A DNA stretch of 64,000 nt from Embleya scabrispora DSM 41855 (GCF_000372745.1 NZ_KB889686.1:288018-352017); one strand, 5' to 3'; numbered from the stretch's first letter, positions 1 through 9,372 are shown. Numbers and translations: made by a program. The notes: generated by a model not told the origin, from the sequence alone.

Positions 1-198
1 GATCCCCGCCCCAGGGGCAAGGTCGGTCTCCGCGCGGCGCTGCCCGTACTCGCCGCCCGCCAACGTCGCCGACTGCCCGGGAGATCGTGGGCGACGTACT
101 GGGAGACGCCCCCGGACCTGGCTTTCGCCGGGTTGAAGCGAACCGTCGAGCGGGTCGGGGGTGTTCCGAGCGGACGCACGGCGCCCCCTCGTGGGTGA
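1..198 (+). CDS. 3' end of a protein cut by the window edge (hypothetical)
   Basis: The frame starting at base 1 is open to a TGA at 196-198 and would give about 65 C-terminal residues, including a tract reading TYWETPPDLAFAGLKRT. About four fifths of third codon positions are G or C, which fits coding DNA here but is not decisive. I do not recognise the family, and the start lies outside the window. It may be a chance open frame; I favour a real gene tail only weakly. Confidence 0.3.
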   Translation, partial: DPRPRGKVGLRAALPVLAARQRRRLPGRSWATYWETPPDLAFAGLKRTVERVGGVPSGRTAPPRG

Positions 199-281
199 TG
201 ATCCCGCAGAGGTATGTAGCCATCGGGATAGGCGCGAGGGCGTACTTTCGTCACCCCATCAGTGCGTCGCCGGGAGTAGTA

Positions 282-291
282 CCCCTAGGGG
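282..291. promoter_or_regulatory. Palindrome CCCCTAGGGG upstream of the GtrA-like gene
   Basis: A perfect 10-bp palindrome lies about 120 bp before the GtrA-like start, in the 199-411 intergenic stretch, which is less GC-rich than its surroundings. A related half-site, CCCCTAG, recurs at about 353-359. I infer a promoter or operator region; the cognate regulator is unknown. Confidence 0.3.
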
Positions 292-411
292 CGGCTCCTC
301 CCCAAGCAGTAACCGTAGTACCTACACACGACTGATTCCGTGCTGCTTGATCGCCCCTAGATTTAAGGAGCAGAAGACGAGGAACAGCCGAAGAAGAGGA
401 CCGGGGGACCC

Positions 412-1086
412 ATGAGCGCCGCAACGAAGTCGGGGACGGTAGCCGCGTTCATGCGTTTCGTCTTCTTCGGTGGTGGCACCGGACTCGCGTCCGGCGCCGT
501 GCTCGTGGCCCTGTCCGGGCACCTGTCCATTGTTGTCGCCAACGCCGTGGTGACCGTGGTCTTCACGCTGCTGGCCACCGAGTTGCACAGCCGGTTCACC
601 TTCCGCGCGGGTCGGGCCCGCGGTCGGGTCCATGTCCAGTCGGCGCTCTCGGCGGGGGTCTCCTACCTGTTCACCACCGGCGCGATGCTGGCGCTGCACG
701 CGATGCAGCCCGCGCCGGGGGTGCTCAAGGAGCAGGCGGTATACCTGACGGCCTCCGGCGCCGCGGGCATCGCCCGGTTCCTGTTCCTGCGGTTCGTGGT
801 GACACCGAAGGCGCTCGTGGCGACGGTCGTGCCGGCGAGCGCGACCACGGGTGTCGACATGCGGACGGTGGAGCCGACGGTCGTGGTCGGTACGGCTGCC
901 GCTGCCGGGGCGCCGACGTCGACCCCGAGCGCGGCCCCGGCCCCGAAGGTGATGCCGATTCCGACCCCGGCCCCCGTGCCCGTGCGGGTCGCCGTTTCGA
1001 CCTGGGCGTCCGTCGCCACAGTTGTGCTACCCGCGATGGGAGAGCGGACCGTGCCGACCCGCGCGTCGCTCGTCGCGACCGCGTAG
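412..1086 (+). CDS. GtrA-like integral membrane protein
   Basis: 224 residues. Residues 12-130 form four hydrophobic segments (about 13-33, 37-56, 79-98 and 109-130) with the RFTF motif at 61-64 after the second segment, as in GtrA/DPMS-type small membrane proteins that help move lipid-linked sugars across the membrane. Residues 135-224 are an Ala/Pro/Val/Thr-rich low-complexity tail with no recognisable domain, longer than in most family members. The ATG follows a GA-rich leader with GGGGGA close upstream. It stands alone ahead of a methyltransferase gene 42 bp downstream, so cotranscription is possible. The family assignment is fairly safe; the substrate is unknown. Confidence 0.75.
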   Translation: MSAATKSGTVAAFMRFVFFGGGTGLASGAVLVALSGHLSIVVANAVVTVVFTLLATELHSRFTFRAGRARGRVHVQSALSAGVSYLFTTGAMLALHAMQPAPGVLKEQAVYLTASGAAGIARFLFLRFVVTPKALVATVVPASATTGVDMRTVEPTVVVGTAAAAGAPTSTPSAAPAPKVMPIPTPAPVPVRVAVSTWASVATVVLPAMGERTVPTRASLVATA

Positions 1087-1128
1087 GTCAGGAAGTTCGC
1101 CCTGGAACGTTCGAACGGGAGTCCCGGT

Positions 1129-1884
1129 ATGACCAGCGCCGCTACCGACCACTACGAGCGGCTACTCGCCGAGAACTACACCTGGATGTTGGGCGGCGAA
1201 CTGATGCCGATCGTCGCCGGGCAGGCCGAGTTGCTCACCGAGTTGGGTGTCGCTCCGACGGCGACGTCCGGGATCTCGGTGGATCTGGGGTGTGGGCCCG
1301 GCAACCAGAGTCTGGCGCTGGCGGGCCTGGGCTTCACCCGAGTCCTCGCGGTCGACACCAGTCGCGTCCTGCTTGCCGAACTCGCCGAACACGCGGCCGG
1401 CTTGCCGGCGATCGAGCCCGTCCACCAGGACATCCGCACCGTACTGCCCGGGCTCACCGCGCCGGGCGAGGTCGCGGCCGTCGTGTGCATGGGCGACACG
1501 CTCACCCACCTGCCGTCGAAGGCCGACGTGATCGCGCTGCTCGGCGACATCGCGAAGGCCCTCGTGCCCGGTGGTCGGCTCGTCGTCACCTACCGGGACC
1601 TGACCGAAACCCTGCATGGAATAGATCGATTCATCCCGGTCCGGAGCACGGCCGACCGTGTGCTCACGTGCTTCCTGGAGTATCCGGACGCCGACACGGT
1701 CCTCGTATACGACCTCCTGCACATCCACGACGGCACCGCCTGGACCCAGCACGTCGACAGCTACTCCAAGCTCCGGATCGCCCCGACCTGGCTCGCCGAC
1801 CGTTGCCGCGAAGTCGGCCTCTCCCTCGAACGCAACGAATGCGGATCTGACAGTCTGCGGGTGCCGGCGGCGCGGAAGGAGTGA
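1129..1884 (+). CDS. Class I SAM-dependent methyltransferase
   Basis: 251 residues with the SAM-binding motif I VDLGCGPGNQ at about 51-60, an acidic residue after the next strand (AVDTS) and a motif IV-like region followed by PGGRLVVTYRD. This is the Rossmann methyltransferase fold found in many small-molecule methyltransferases. The acceptor cannot be read from sequence. The start is ATG 42 bp after the GtrA-like gene. The next 210 bp (1885-2096) hold no gene I can support. Confidence 0.85.
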   Translation: MTSAATDHYERLLAENYTWMLGGELMPIVAGQAELLTELGVAPTATSGISVDLGCGPGNQSLALAGLGFTRVLAVDTSRVLLAELAEHAAGLPAIEPVHQDIRTVLPGLTAPGEVAAVVCMGDTLTHLPSKADVIALLGDIAKALVPGGRLVVTYRDLTETLHGIDRFIPVRSTADRVLTCFLEYPDADTVLVYDLLHIHDGTAWTQHVDSYSKLRIAPTWLADRCREVGLSLERNECGSDSLRVPAARKE

Positions 1885-2096
1885 CGGCCCGGCTCGGGTC
1901 GTCGCGGGGCCGCGGGTCGTGCGGATGCGCGGGTGGCCGGGTGATGGGTGCGCGAGCTGCTCGGGTGGCCGAGTGGTCGGTGACCGAGTACCGGGGTACT
2001 GGGTCCCGGGTGTGGTCGACCGAGCGCGCGGTGGGCGAACCCGGGGCCCGAAATTCGTAGGCGGTTCGGCCGTCGGTCGTGATACTCCAGGCTCTC

Positions 2097-2684
2097 ATGG
2101 GAGACCTTGAAACCACACGGCTCGTACTGCATCCACTGACCGTCGCGGAGACGGAGCGGGTGGTGATCGGTACGCCGGCCGACGACGCGCACTGGGCGCC
2201 CGGTTACCCCACGCCGGGCGACGTGGTCGGAGGTCGGCGGTTCCTGGAGACGTGCGCGAGCAGCGGCGATCCGGGCCCGTTCGGCAATTATGAGATTCGC
2301 CGTCGCGCCGACGGTCGGGCCATCGGTGGGCTCGGCTTTCACGGAGCGCCCGACGCGAGCGGCACGGTCACCATCGGTTACGGGCTGATCCCGGCGGCGC
2401 GGGGCCACGGCTACGCGACCGAGGCCCTGCGCGAACTCCTGCGCTTCGCCCGGGAGGCGGGCGCCATCCGCGTACAGGGCGACACCGCGCACGACAACGT
2501 CGCCTCCCAACACGTGATGACGGCGGTCGGCATGCGGCTGACCAAGGAGGACGCCGGCCTCAAGCACTACGCGATCAACTGGGCGGAGACGGAGACGGAA
2601 ACGGACGTGCAAACGGTCCCGGAAGCGGAATCCGACCCGGAGGCCCATTCCGACATGGCCGCAGACGCGGCGGCCGAGGCGTGA
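2097..2684 (+). CDS. GNAT-family N-acetyltransferase with acidic tail
   Basis: 195 residues from ATG 2097; an in-frame GTG at 2079 is the alternative. The N-terminus (LETTRLVLHPLT) and the acetyl-CoA binding motif PAARGHGYATEAL match the RimJ/RimL-like branch of GNAT enzymes, which transfer acetyl groups to protein N-termini or small amines. The last 35 residues are a Glu/Thr/Asp-rich tail (TETETETDVQ and on) encoded by a GA-rich repeat and not part of the fold. The gene converges on the MFS gene at 2802. The substrate is unknown. Confidence 0.8.
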   Translation: MGDLETTRLVLHPLTVAETERVVIGTPADDAHWAPGYPTPGDVVGGRRFLETCASSGDPGPFGNYEIRRRADGRAIGGLGFHGAPDASGTVTIGYGLIPAARGHGYATEALRELLRFAREAGAIRVQGDTAHDNVASQHVMTAVGMRLTKEDAGLKHYAINWAETETETDVQTVPEAESDPEAHSDMAADAAAEA

Positions 2685-2801
2685 TCCGCCGGCGTTCGCC
2701 CGCTGCGCGGAGGAGTGCCCGGGTGCGATGGGCCGCAATCGTTCCGTTCGTGCGTCCCCATATTTCCGCCGCGCTTCGTTCCAACCCCGGCCGCGTGTCC
2801 C

Positions 2802-4037
2802 CTACTCCGGCCGTAGTACCCGGCGCATCGGGCTGTTGAGCAGGCCCGCGACGCCCGCGGCGCCGATCGCGGCGGCGCACAGTGCGGTCGCGGTCGTCGG
2901 GCCGGTGCCGTCGGCGAGTGCGCCCAGGACGTTGTTGGCCGGAAGCAGCGCCACGCTCTGGACGAGGGTGAGCAGTGTCTGCATCCGGGACAGGTGGGTG
3001 TCCGGTACGCCGGTCAGGACCAACGGGCCGATGTGGCAGGCGAACACCCCGGAACCGCCGCCGAGGACGACGCCCGCGATCACCGCGACGGCGACGGTCG
3101 GGGCGAGGGCCATTCCGGCGATCCCGACGGCGGCGACGCACAGGCCCAGGGCCGCGCCCACGCCGGTGCGGCGTACCTGGCCTCGGCGGGTGATGAGCAA
3201 CGCCACCGCGATCATCCCGAGGCTCTGGCCGCCGGCCACCAGCCCGGCGGCCCCCGCGTCCCACCCGTTCCGACGTGTCAGCAGCGGGTTCAACAGCGAC
3301 ACCACCGGCAGCAGGAACCCGGCCGCGACGGCGGTCAGCAGCAGCGCGGGCCGCAGGATCGGATCGGCGAACGCGAGCTTGACGCCGGCGACGGCACCGG
3401 TCACCAGGCGCTCGTCCCGAGGGGCTCGTTCGACCTCGAAGGCGGGCCGGACGCAGACCAGTACGACCAGGACGATCGCGAACGTTCCGGCATCGAGCAG
3501 GGCCGCGCCGGGCGCTCCGGCGGAGGCGATCAGCACCGCCCCCAACGGCGCACCGAGCAGCGCGGCGACCTGACCACCGGCCTGGCGCAGGGCCAAGGCC
3601 CGGGGGAGTTGCGCCGAGCCGACCAATCGGCGCGGCATCGAGCCGGTGGCCGGTAGATGGAATGCGTCGACCACGCCGATCAGCGCGGCGATCGTGACGA
3701 GCAGCCAGACGGGTGTGCCGAATCGGTAGGTGGCGACGGCCAGTCCGAGCGTGGTCACGAGCATCGCGGCGTCGCCGAAGATCAGTACGCGGCGCGCGCC
3801 GAACCGGTCGCCTACCGCGCCGCCGAGCAGCAGGAACAAGGCGCGCGGCAGCATCACGGCGGTGAGCACCAGGGCCGCGGTGCTGCCGCCGTGGGCGGTG
3901 GCGGCCCAGCCGAGGGCGAAGTACAGGGCGGCGTCGCCCAGGAGCGAGGCCTGGGTGGCGGCGAGCCAGACCAGGTAGGTGCGGGGGAGCGGTGCGGGGC
4001 GAGCTGCCACGGGGTGGTCGGTGCCGAGTGACGCCAT
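2802..4037 (-). CDS. MFS transporter (EntS/MefA-like, 12 TM)
   Basis: 411 residues from ATG 4037. About 12 hydrophobic segments, with the MFS loop motif GGAVGDRFGARR after the second segment. The arrangement resembles DHA3-type exporters (macrolide or enterobactin efflux-like), so drug or metabolite export at the cytoplasmic membrane is likely. The next gene upstream on the same strand is an AraC-family regulator 161 bp away, which may control it. A much longer frame on this strand joins both regions but is an artefact of GC bias. Confidence 0.8.
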   Translation of the reverse strand: MASLGTDHPVAARPAPLPRTYLVWLAATQASLLGDAALYFALGWAATAHGGSTAALVLTAVMLPRALFLLLGGAVGDRFGARRVLIFGDAAMLVTTLGLAVATYRFGTPVWLLVTIAALIGVVDAFHLPATGSMPRRLVGSAQLPRALALRQAGGQVAALLGAPLGAVLIASAGAPGAALLDAGTFAIVLVVLVCVRPAFEVERAPRDERLVTGAVAGVKLAFADPILRPALLLTAVAAGFLLPVVSLLNPLLTRRNGWDAGAAGLVAGGQSLGMIAVALLITRRGQVRRTGVGAALGLCVAAVGIAGMALAPTVAVAVIAGVVLGGGSGVFACHIGPLVLTGVPDTHLSRMQTLLTLVQSVALLPANNVLGALADGTGPTTATALCAAAIGAAGVAGLLNSPMRRVLRPE

Positions 4038-4198
4038 GGCGGTCGACCCTACGAGCCGCGGGTGACATGGCGGCCGTTGGCCGGGTGCCGCGGTGGGTGG
4101 CGACGGCGCTTGGGGCGATTCTCGCGGTTCGGTCGCCTGTAGGGGCTTCGGGTGGCTTCGGTGATCGCCCCGCGGCGACGTTGACTCTCGTGGCGGGT

Positions 4199-5218
4199 CT
4201 AGGAAGGAAGGGTTGTGGCGCGGCGGTAGGCGTCGGGGGTTTGGCCGGTCCAGCGGTGGAAGGCGCGGCGTAGGGCGCGGGCGTCGGTGTAGCCGAGGCG
4301 GCCGGCTATGGATTGGACCGGCAGGTCGGTTTCGCGCAGGAGGGTGCCGGCGCGTTCGTGGCGAACGGATTCGATTTCGTCGCGCCAGGTGGTCTCCAGG
4401 TCGTTGAGCCGCCGTTGGAGGGTGCGCGGGCTCATCGCCATGCGTTGGGCGACCAGTTCGAGGCTGAGCTCCTCGCCCAGGGCGTGGGCGACCACCGAGC
4501 GGAATCTGCCGTGCCAGCCCGATGCGGGGCGGGAGTTCTCCAACATGTTGTCCGCGTATCGGCGCAGGATCACGCCGAGTTCGTCGTCCGGGCCGGGCGG
4601 ACGCGGCGGCTCGGTGTCCAGGTCGAGGAAGGTCATCGAGTTCGTCCGGGTGCCGAAGTCGATGGATCGGGTGCCGAACGCCTCGATCAGGTGCCGATGG
4701 CTCTTCGGGGCCTCGTGCGCGAGGGCGACGTGGACGGGGACCACCGCCGGTCCGCGTGCGTCTCGGGCCCGCCTGAGCATGAGCGCCATCGCGAACTCGT
4801 CGATCGCGGTCACCGCTGCCGGCGAGTAGAGCGCGATGCCGTAGTTGATGGTCAGTCGCCGGTCCTCCTCGAGCACCGTCATCTCGACGCCCGGGTCCGT
4901 CATGATCGGCAGGTAGCGGGCGGCGTCGCGGCAGCCTTCGGCGAACGTACCGGCCGTGGTGAACAGGTAGTCCCACACGTGCAGCCGCCCCCGCGCGGCC
5001 GTTTCGGCGGCCCGGACGCCCGCACCGGCCGGGCCGCTGCGCGCGATCAGTTCCCAGATGCGGATCAGGCTGGCGGTGGGTACACGCAGCAGCGGATCCG
5101 CCAGTGTCTCCGGTTCCAGTCCCGGCAGATGCGCGAGTTCGGTGTGGGCCACCCCGGCCCGGAGCGCGGCATCTCGCACAACGCGTGCCATGTGCGAGGA
5201 AACCGTGTAGTCGATCAC
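4199..5218 (-). CDS. AraC-family transcriptional regulator
   Basis: 339 residues. The N-terminal two thirds resemble the arabinose-binding-like sensor region of the OruR/ArgR-type AraC subfamily. The C-terminal 90 residues carry two helix-turn-helix motifs (LELVAQRMAMSPRTLQRRL and VQSIAGRLGYTDARALRRAF) followed by GQTPDAYRR. It ends 161 bp before the MFS gene on the same strand. Two direct repeats just upstream (5266-5301) have the spacing expected for AraC-type sites, suggesting autoregulation. The effector is unknown. Confidence 0.88.
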   Translation of the reverse strand: MIDYTVSSHMARVVRDAALRAGVAHTELAHLPGLEPETLADPLLRVPTASLIRIWELIARSGPAGAGVRAAETAARGRLHVWDYLFTTAGTFAEGCRDAARYLPIMTDPGVEMTVLEEDRRLTINYGIALYSPAAVTAIDEFAMALMLRRARDARGPAVVPVHVALAHEAPKSHRHLIEAFGTRSIDFGTRTNSMTFLDLDTEPPRPPGPDDELGVILRRYADNMLENSRPASGWHGRFRSVVAHALGEELSLELVAQRMAMSPRTLQRRLNDLETTWRDEIESVRHERAGTLLRETDLPVQSIAGRLGYTDARALRRAFHRWTGQTPDAYRRATTLPS

Positions 5219-5265
5219 GGGCGGAGCATATCCGGACGGTCAAGCGCAATACAGATCCGGGAGAT

Positions 5266-5301
5266 GGCGTGGATGGTCCCCTGCTCGGCGTGGATGGTCC
5301 C
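5266..5301. promoter_or_regulatory. Two 15-bp direct repeats upstream of the AraC-family gene
   Basis: GGCGTGGATGGTCCC occurs at 5266-5280 and again at 5287-5301, a 21-bp register (two helical turns), 48-83 bp before the regulator's start. AraC-family dimers usually bind direct repeats at such spacing. An autoregulatory operator is my inference. Confidence 0.45.
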
Positions 5302-5438
5302 CCCGATTGCGGCGGCCGGGTACGACTCGGCGGCGGTCGGAATCCGGGCCCGTCGGCTCGGATCCGCCGCCGCCGTGGTCGGCGCGGACATGACGAGCGG
5401 GCCGGCCGCGACGGTCGATGTCGCGGCCGGCGGGTGGG

Positions 5439-5945
5439 TCAGGCGCCGACCGTCCCGTCGATGCCCTCGCGGAGGAAGTCGGCGTGGCCGTTGTGCCGGG
5501 CGTACTCGTGGATCAGGTGCAACATGACCAGGCGCAGCGACACGTCCTCGTCCCATTTGGCGTTGTGGCCGGTCACGTCGAGGGATTCGGCGGCGGCCTC
5601 GATCCGGCGCGAGTGCTCGATCTCGGCCTCCCAGGCGGCGAACGCCTCGGCTCGGGTGGACGTGCTCGCGTCGTAGGCCACCTGGAAGTCGCCTTGGTCC
5701 GACCATACGAGCGGGATGTCCTCACCGTTGATCACCCGCCGGAACCAGTTCCGCTCCACCTCGGCCATGTGTCGGACCAGGCCGAGCAGGCAGAGCGTCG
5801 AGGGCGGCATCGACTGCCGACGCAGGTCTTCGTCGGAGAGGTCGTCACACTTCATGGCGAGCGTCGCCCGGTGGTAGTCGAGGTAGCCGCGGATCATCTC
5901 GCGCTCGTCGGCGATCAGGGGCGGCTCGGGGCGTTCGGTGGTCAT
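5439..5945 (-). CDS. DinB/DUF664-family putative metal-binding protein
   Basis: 168 residues from ATG 5945. Shows the DinB-like four-helix pattern with metal-ligand histidines: HYRATL near 29, HMAEVERNW near the middle, and IHEYARHNGHADFLRE near the C-terminus. Actinobacterial members are thought to be metal-dependent enzymes related to mycothiol-dependent maleylpyruvate isomerase; the substrate is not known. It stands between the AraC gene and the divergent HIT gene. Two other proteins here (7853-8626 and 12798-13496) share the same broad fold family. Confidence 0.8.
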   Translation of the reverse strand: MTTERPEPPLIADEREMIRGYLDYHRATLAMKCDDLSDEDLRRQSMPPSTLCLLGLVRHMAEVERNWFRRVINGEDIPLVWSDQGDFQVAYDASTSTRAEAFAAWEAEIEHSRRIEAAAESLDVTGHNAKWDEDVSLRLVMLHLIHEYARHNGHADFLREGIDGTVGA

Positions 5946-6230
5946 GACGGCTCGCTTTCGGTCGGGGTGGGTGGTGGTGGGTGCACTCCTCGGGTTGGTG
6001 AGCCTAATCCCGGCCGGCCGGGCGCCCGCCCCATCCCCTGGTGGTCCGCGTTCGGGTGCGCGCCGGGTGCCGCCGGAAGTGCCGCCACGCCGGCGCGAGT
6101 ACGCCGGGCGGGGTCCGTCGCGACTGTGTCCCAGACGTGCTGCGGGCGGGTCACAGGCCGGATCGGGGCGTGACGTGCATCCGGCGGCGATCGTTTCTTC
6201 AACCGAACGTTTGCAGCCGCAAGCAGGCTC

Positions 6231-6869
6231 TTGTCCCCGTTCGAGTCGGAGGCCGTCGTGTGTGGTTCCCAGGTGCCCGGATCCCGCCCACCGATCGCGT
6301 CCACCTGGCCGCAGCGGTACGCGGAACCCGCAGCCGGCGTGGCCTGCTCGATGTGCGACAAGGATTTCACCGCGCCCGACATCGGCTGGGGGGTGTTGCT
6401 CAAGCGCGGTGTGTACGGCAACGCGTATCTGTGGCGCGCCGGTCGGGTGCGCGGCTACGTCGTGGTTGTCTGGACGGGTGGACACGTTGCTCGATTGACC
6501 GCGCTGTCCGCCCGCCAACTCGCGGGCTTCATGGCCGAGGTGACCTCGGCCGGACGCGCGATCGAGGCGCATTATCGGCCGGTACCCACACTCAACGTGT
6601 CGCTGCTGGAGAACGACATCCCGCATCTGCACGCACACCTGATCCCACGTCACCGCGACGAGCCGACACCGGAACGCGCACCGGCGTTCGCCCACCTCGA
6701 ACACGACCACCAGGAGGAGGACGGCATCCAGTCCGACGCCGCGGCGTTGCGCGCGCTCCTGGCCTACACGGAGGCAACTCCTCTGGCGACTCCCGGAGAT
6801 GGGCCGTGTGGCGATCTGGGTGCCGGTGGCTCGGCCGGTCCTGATGGCGATGAACGGCCGACGGGATGA
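6231..6869 (+). CDS. HIT-family protein
   Basis: 212 residues from ATG 6231. Contains the histidine triad HLHAHLIPRH around residue 130, preceded by NVSLLEND, as in nucleotide hydrolases or transferases of the HIT superfamily. A CSMC pair at 39-42 resembles the N-terminal zinc Cys pair in many HIT proteins; an internal ATG at 6351 would start inside it, so I keep the longer form. The last 30 residues are Gly/Asp-rich and probably disordered. Substrate specificity cannot be read. Confidence 0.78.
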   Translation: MSPFESEAVVCGSQVPGSRPPIASTWPQRYAEPAAGVACSMCDKDFTAPDIGWGVLLKRGVYGNAYLWRAGRVRGYVVVVWTGGHVARLTALSARQLAGFMAEVTSAGRAIEAHYRPVPTLNVSLLENDIPHLHAHLIPRHRDEPTPERAPAFAHLEHDHQEEDGIQSDAAALRALLAYTEATPLATPGDGPCGDLGAGGSAGPDGDERPTG

Positions 6870-7122
6870 GTGGTGGGGGCGGGAGCGCTCGGGCGTGCTG
6901 CCGGTGCCGACCGGCGGTCGGGGCGGAAGCTAGGGTCGGACCGTGTATGCGACGTGGGTACGGGAGTCGATGCATGCCACACGGTCGATGCGCTCGACGC
7001 GGTCGCGCAGGTGCGGCGGGGTCGACGCGCTCGGGGTGCCCGGCTCGGTCGAATCGTATTCGTCCGGCATCCTCGTCGTCTTCGGCATCCTCGGCATCCC
7101 GATCAGGTAAGGACGTTCGTTC

Positions 7123-7764
7123 ATGGGTGTTGGTGAAGTGAGCGCCTCCGGTGACGGGGGCTCGGCGCAGGCCGGGTACCGGCGCTCGGCGGGGTCGCCG
7201 CGTGGTGAGGCGCGACGGCGTGAGCTGCTCGATCGGGTCACCGAGGACCTTGCGGTCAACGGCCTCGTCGACTTCTCGTTGCGTCGGGCCGCGCGGGCGG
7301 CGGGGACCACGCACAAGGTGCTCCTCTACCACTTCGACGGCGCCGACGACCTGCTCAAGCAGGCGATCCTGCAACTGCGCGACCGGCGGATAGGCAAGTC
7401 GTCGGCCGCTGCCGGCGGCGGGTCGACCCGGTTGTCACTGGGCGAATGGGTGCGCGCGGTCTGGCCCGTCCTGGTCGGCGAGGAGGCCCGGGTCCTGGAC
7501 CAGGCCATCGGCCTGGCGATGTACGACCCCGACCGCTACGCGGAACTCGGTCGCGGCGCGTCCCAGCAGTACCTGCCCACGCTGCTGGCCATCTGCCCCG
7601 AGCACTGGTCGGACCGACGCAGGCTCGAAGTCGCCGAGATGATCCTCGCGGTGCTGCGGGGCTTCCTGGTGGACGCACGGACCAGCGGCGACATGGAGGG
7701 GGTGGCCGCCGGGTTCGACGCCCTGACCCGAGCCCTGGAGCGCGAGGAGGCCGCCGACGCGTAG
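7123..7764 (+). CDS. TetR-family transcriptional regulator
   Basis: 213 residues. The N-terminal HTH spans about residues 45-70 (FSLRRAARAAGTTHKVLLYHF), followed by an all-helical ligand-binding region typical of TetR repressors. The first 25 residues are Gly/Ser-rich and may be spurious if translation starts later. The gene converges on a TIGR03084 gene, with a hairpin between them. The 6870-7122 stretch upstream holds no gene I can support. Target and effector are unknown. Confidence 0.82.
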   Translation: MGVGEVSASGDGGSAQAGYRRSAGSPRGEARRRELLDRVTEDLAVNGLVDFSLRRAARAAGTTHKVLLYHFDGADDLLKQAILQLRDRRIGKSSAAAGGGSTRLSLGEWVRAVWPVLVGEEARVLDQAIGLAMYDPDRYAELGRGASQQYLPTLLAICPEHWSDRRRLEVAEMILAVLRGFLVDARTSGDMEGVAAGFDALTRALEREEAADA

Positions 7765-7813
7765 TGCCTGTACACACCGTGCCGGCGGTCGGGGCCGGGT
7801 TTCGTCGGGCTGC

Positions 7814-7844
7814 CCGTGCCGGTTCGGCCCGCCGGCGGGCACGG
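7814..7844. terminator. Possible bidirectional hairpin between convergent genes
   Basis: CCGTGCC (7814-7820) pairs with GGCACGG (7838-7844) around a GC-rich 17-nt loop that can pair further. It lies between the TetR stop and the convergent gene end. There is no T-tract, as is usual in this GC class. Confidence 0.3.
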
Positions 7845-7852
7845 TCCGGGGG

Positions 7853-8626
7853 TCAGAGGAAAACGCGTGCGTTGTCCAGCCACTTCTGCGCGTCCTCGCC
7901 GACCGCCGTGAGGTCGGTTTCGGCTGGGGACCGGCGTTGGGTGACGCGGAGGCAGAAGTCGAGGGCACTGCCCTGTACCCGTTGCATCGCATCCTCCGGG
8001 CCCCATGTCCAGGTTCGGCCGTCGGGACCGGTCAATTCGACACGGAACGGCTCTGCCGGAGCGGGTAGTCGGGCGGCATGGAACGACAGCTCTCGTCCTA
8101 TCACTCCCAGGAAGGCCACATGCCGGAGCCGGCTCGTCGGGCGGCGTGGGACACCCAGTGCATCGAAGATGTCCTGCCCGTGGGCCCACACTTCCATCAG
8201 TCGAAGCGGTGCCATGAGCGCAGCGGTCACCTGAGAGCCGTACCAGGGAAACCCACGATCCTGCGGTGCGTCACGCAGCGCCGCCGCCACCTCGGTTCGA
8301 CCGGCGCGCCATTGTTCCAGCAGAACCGATCGCGGTTTGGCGGCTCCCGCTGCGGCGTCGAGATCGGCATATCGGCTGCCCGCGGCCTCCACCTGCTTCA
8401 GTACGGCGTCGAACGCATTCGGGGTTCGTGTGGCGATGAGAACGTTCGCATCGGCCGAAGCAAGATGAGCGATCTGGTGGGCGATCGTCCAGCCCGCTGC
8501 CGGTGTGGGCCTGGTCCAGTCGGCCTGCGCCGAGACCAGGGCGTCGAGTTCGTCTCCTTCGGCCACCAGGTCGGGCAGAGCGACATCGCGCTCCGAACCG
8601 GACATGTCAAGGCCGTAGTTCAGCAT
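7853..8626 (-). CDS. TIGR03084-family (MDMPI/DinB-like) protein
   Basis: 257 residues from ATG 8626, chosen because AAAGGTGAT lies seven bases upstream. The N-terminal domain has the WTIAHQIAHLASAD segment and a later VWAHGQDI segment, the metal-ligand positions of mycothiol-dependent maleylpyruvate isomerase-like proteins. The C-terminal part (RVELTGPDGRTWTWGPEDA) is the characteristic TIGR03084 region. The role is not established; a mycothiol-linked enzyme is inferred. It is 71 bp from a VOC-family gene on the same strand, and the two may be cotranscribed. Confidence 0.8.
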   Translation of the reverse strand: MLNYGLDMSGSERDVALPDLVAEGDELDALVSAQADWTRPTPAAGWTIAHQIAHLASADANVLIATRTPNAFDAVLKQVEAAGSRYADLDAAAGAAKPRSVLLEQWRAGRTEVAAALRDAPQDRGFPWYGSQVTAALMAPLRLMEVWAHGQDIFDALGVPRRPTSRLRHVAFLGVIGRELSFHAARLPAPAEPFRVELTGPDGRTWTWGPEDAMQRVQGSALDFCLRVTQRRSPAETDLTAVGEDAQKWLDNARVFL

Positions 8627-8697
8627 CAGATATCACCTTTCGGTTCGACTGGCAGTGCGGCGTGCGCACATGGCGAACCGCACAGTCCGGCGGCCAC

Positions 8698-9132
8698 TCA
8701 GTCGAGACAGAACTCGTTGCCCTCGACGTCCCGCATGACGAGGCACGACTCGTTGTCGGCGTCGGCAGTCAGCAGTTGCACGCGTATCGCGCCGAGCGCG
8801 ACCAGTCGTGCGCATTCGGCCTCGAGCGCGGCCAAGCGCTCTTCCCCCACGAGCCCGGTGCCGACCCGCACGTCGAGATGCACCCGGTTCTTGACCACCT
8901 TGCCTTCGGGAACCCGCTGGAAGAACAGTCGCGGGCCCACACCCGAGGGATCCATGCACGCGAACGCCGAACCCTGGCGCTCGGGCGGCAGCGCGCGATC
9001 GAAATCGCCCCAGGTGGCAAACCCCTTGGGTGGCGGCGGTAGGACGTACCCCAACACCTCGCACCAGAAACGAGCGACGCGCTCGGGTTCCGCGCAGTCG
9101 AAGGTGACTTGGAACTGCTTGGTCGATGCCAT
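8698..9132 (-). CDS. VOC-family glyoxalase-like protein
   Basis: 144 residues from ATG 9132. Typical single glyoxalase-like domain of actinobacteria: CAEPERVARFWCEVLGY at the start, HLDVRV near residue 84, and DVEGNEFCLD at the end, where the acidic residue is a common metal ligand. Members bind a metal and act on diverse small molecules or confer resistance; no specific reaction can be assigned. It lies directly upstream of the TIGR03084 gene on the same strand. Confidence 0.82.
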   Translation of the reverse strand: MASTKQFQVTFDCAEPERVARFWCEVLGYVLPPPPKGFATWGDFDRALPPERQGSAFACMDPSGVGPRLFFQRVPEGKVVKNRVHLDVRVGTGLVGEERLAALEAECARLVALGAIRVQLLTADADNESCLVMRDVEGNEFCLD

Positions 9133-9372
9133 CGGTCCACCATAGAGGCGAAGTCTTCCTGCCGTCTCCACAGGCCCGCCCCCGGCCGGATGGTGGCGCA
9201 GGCGGCCGACTCGCGGCGATGAGTGGGACCTTGCGCCATGCGGTTGGACCTTGTCGCAACCGGCTGAGCGCGCGTCCGTGAGCCACCCGTCCGGCGGGGT
9301 GCCGTGGACAGTTTGCGAACCGCGTGGTTCACTTTTTGTGTGGGATGAAGCGTCGTCCACTCGGAGGTCGGT

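Noticed and set aside
2575..4068. Long minus-strand frame overlapping the MFS gene in another phase
   Set aside because: Arg/Pro-rich with no motif; the MFS frame has membrane segments and motif A.
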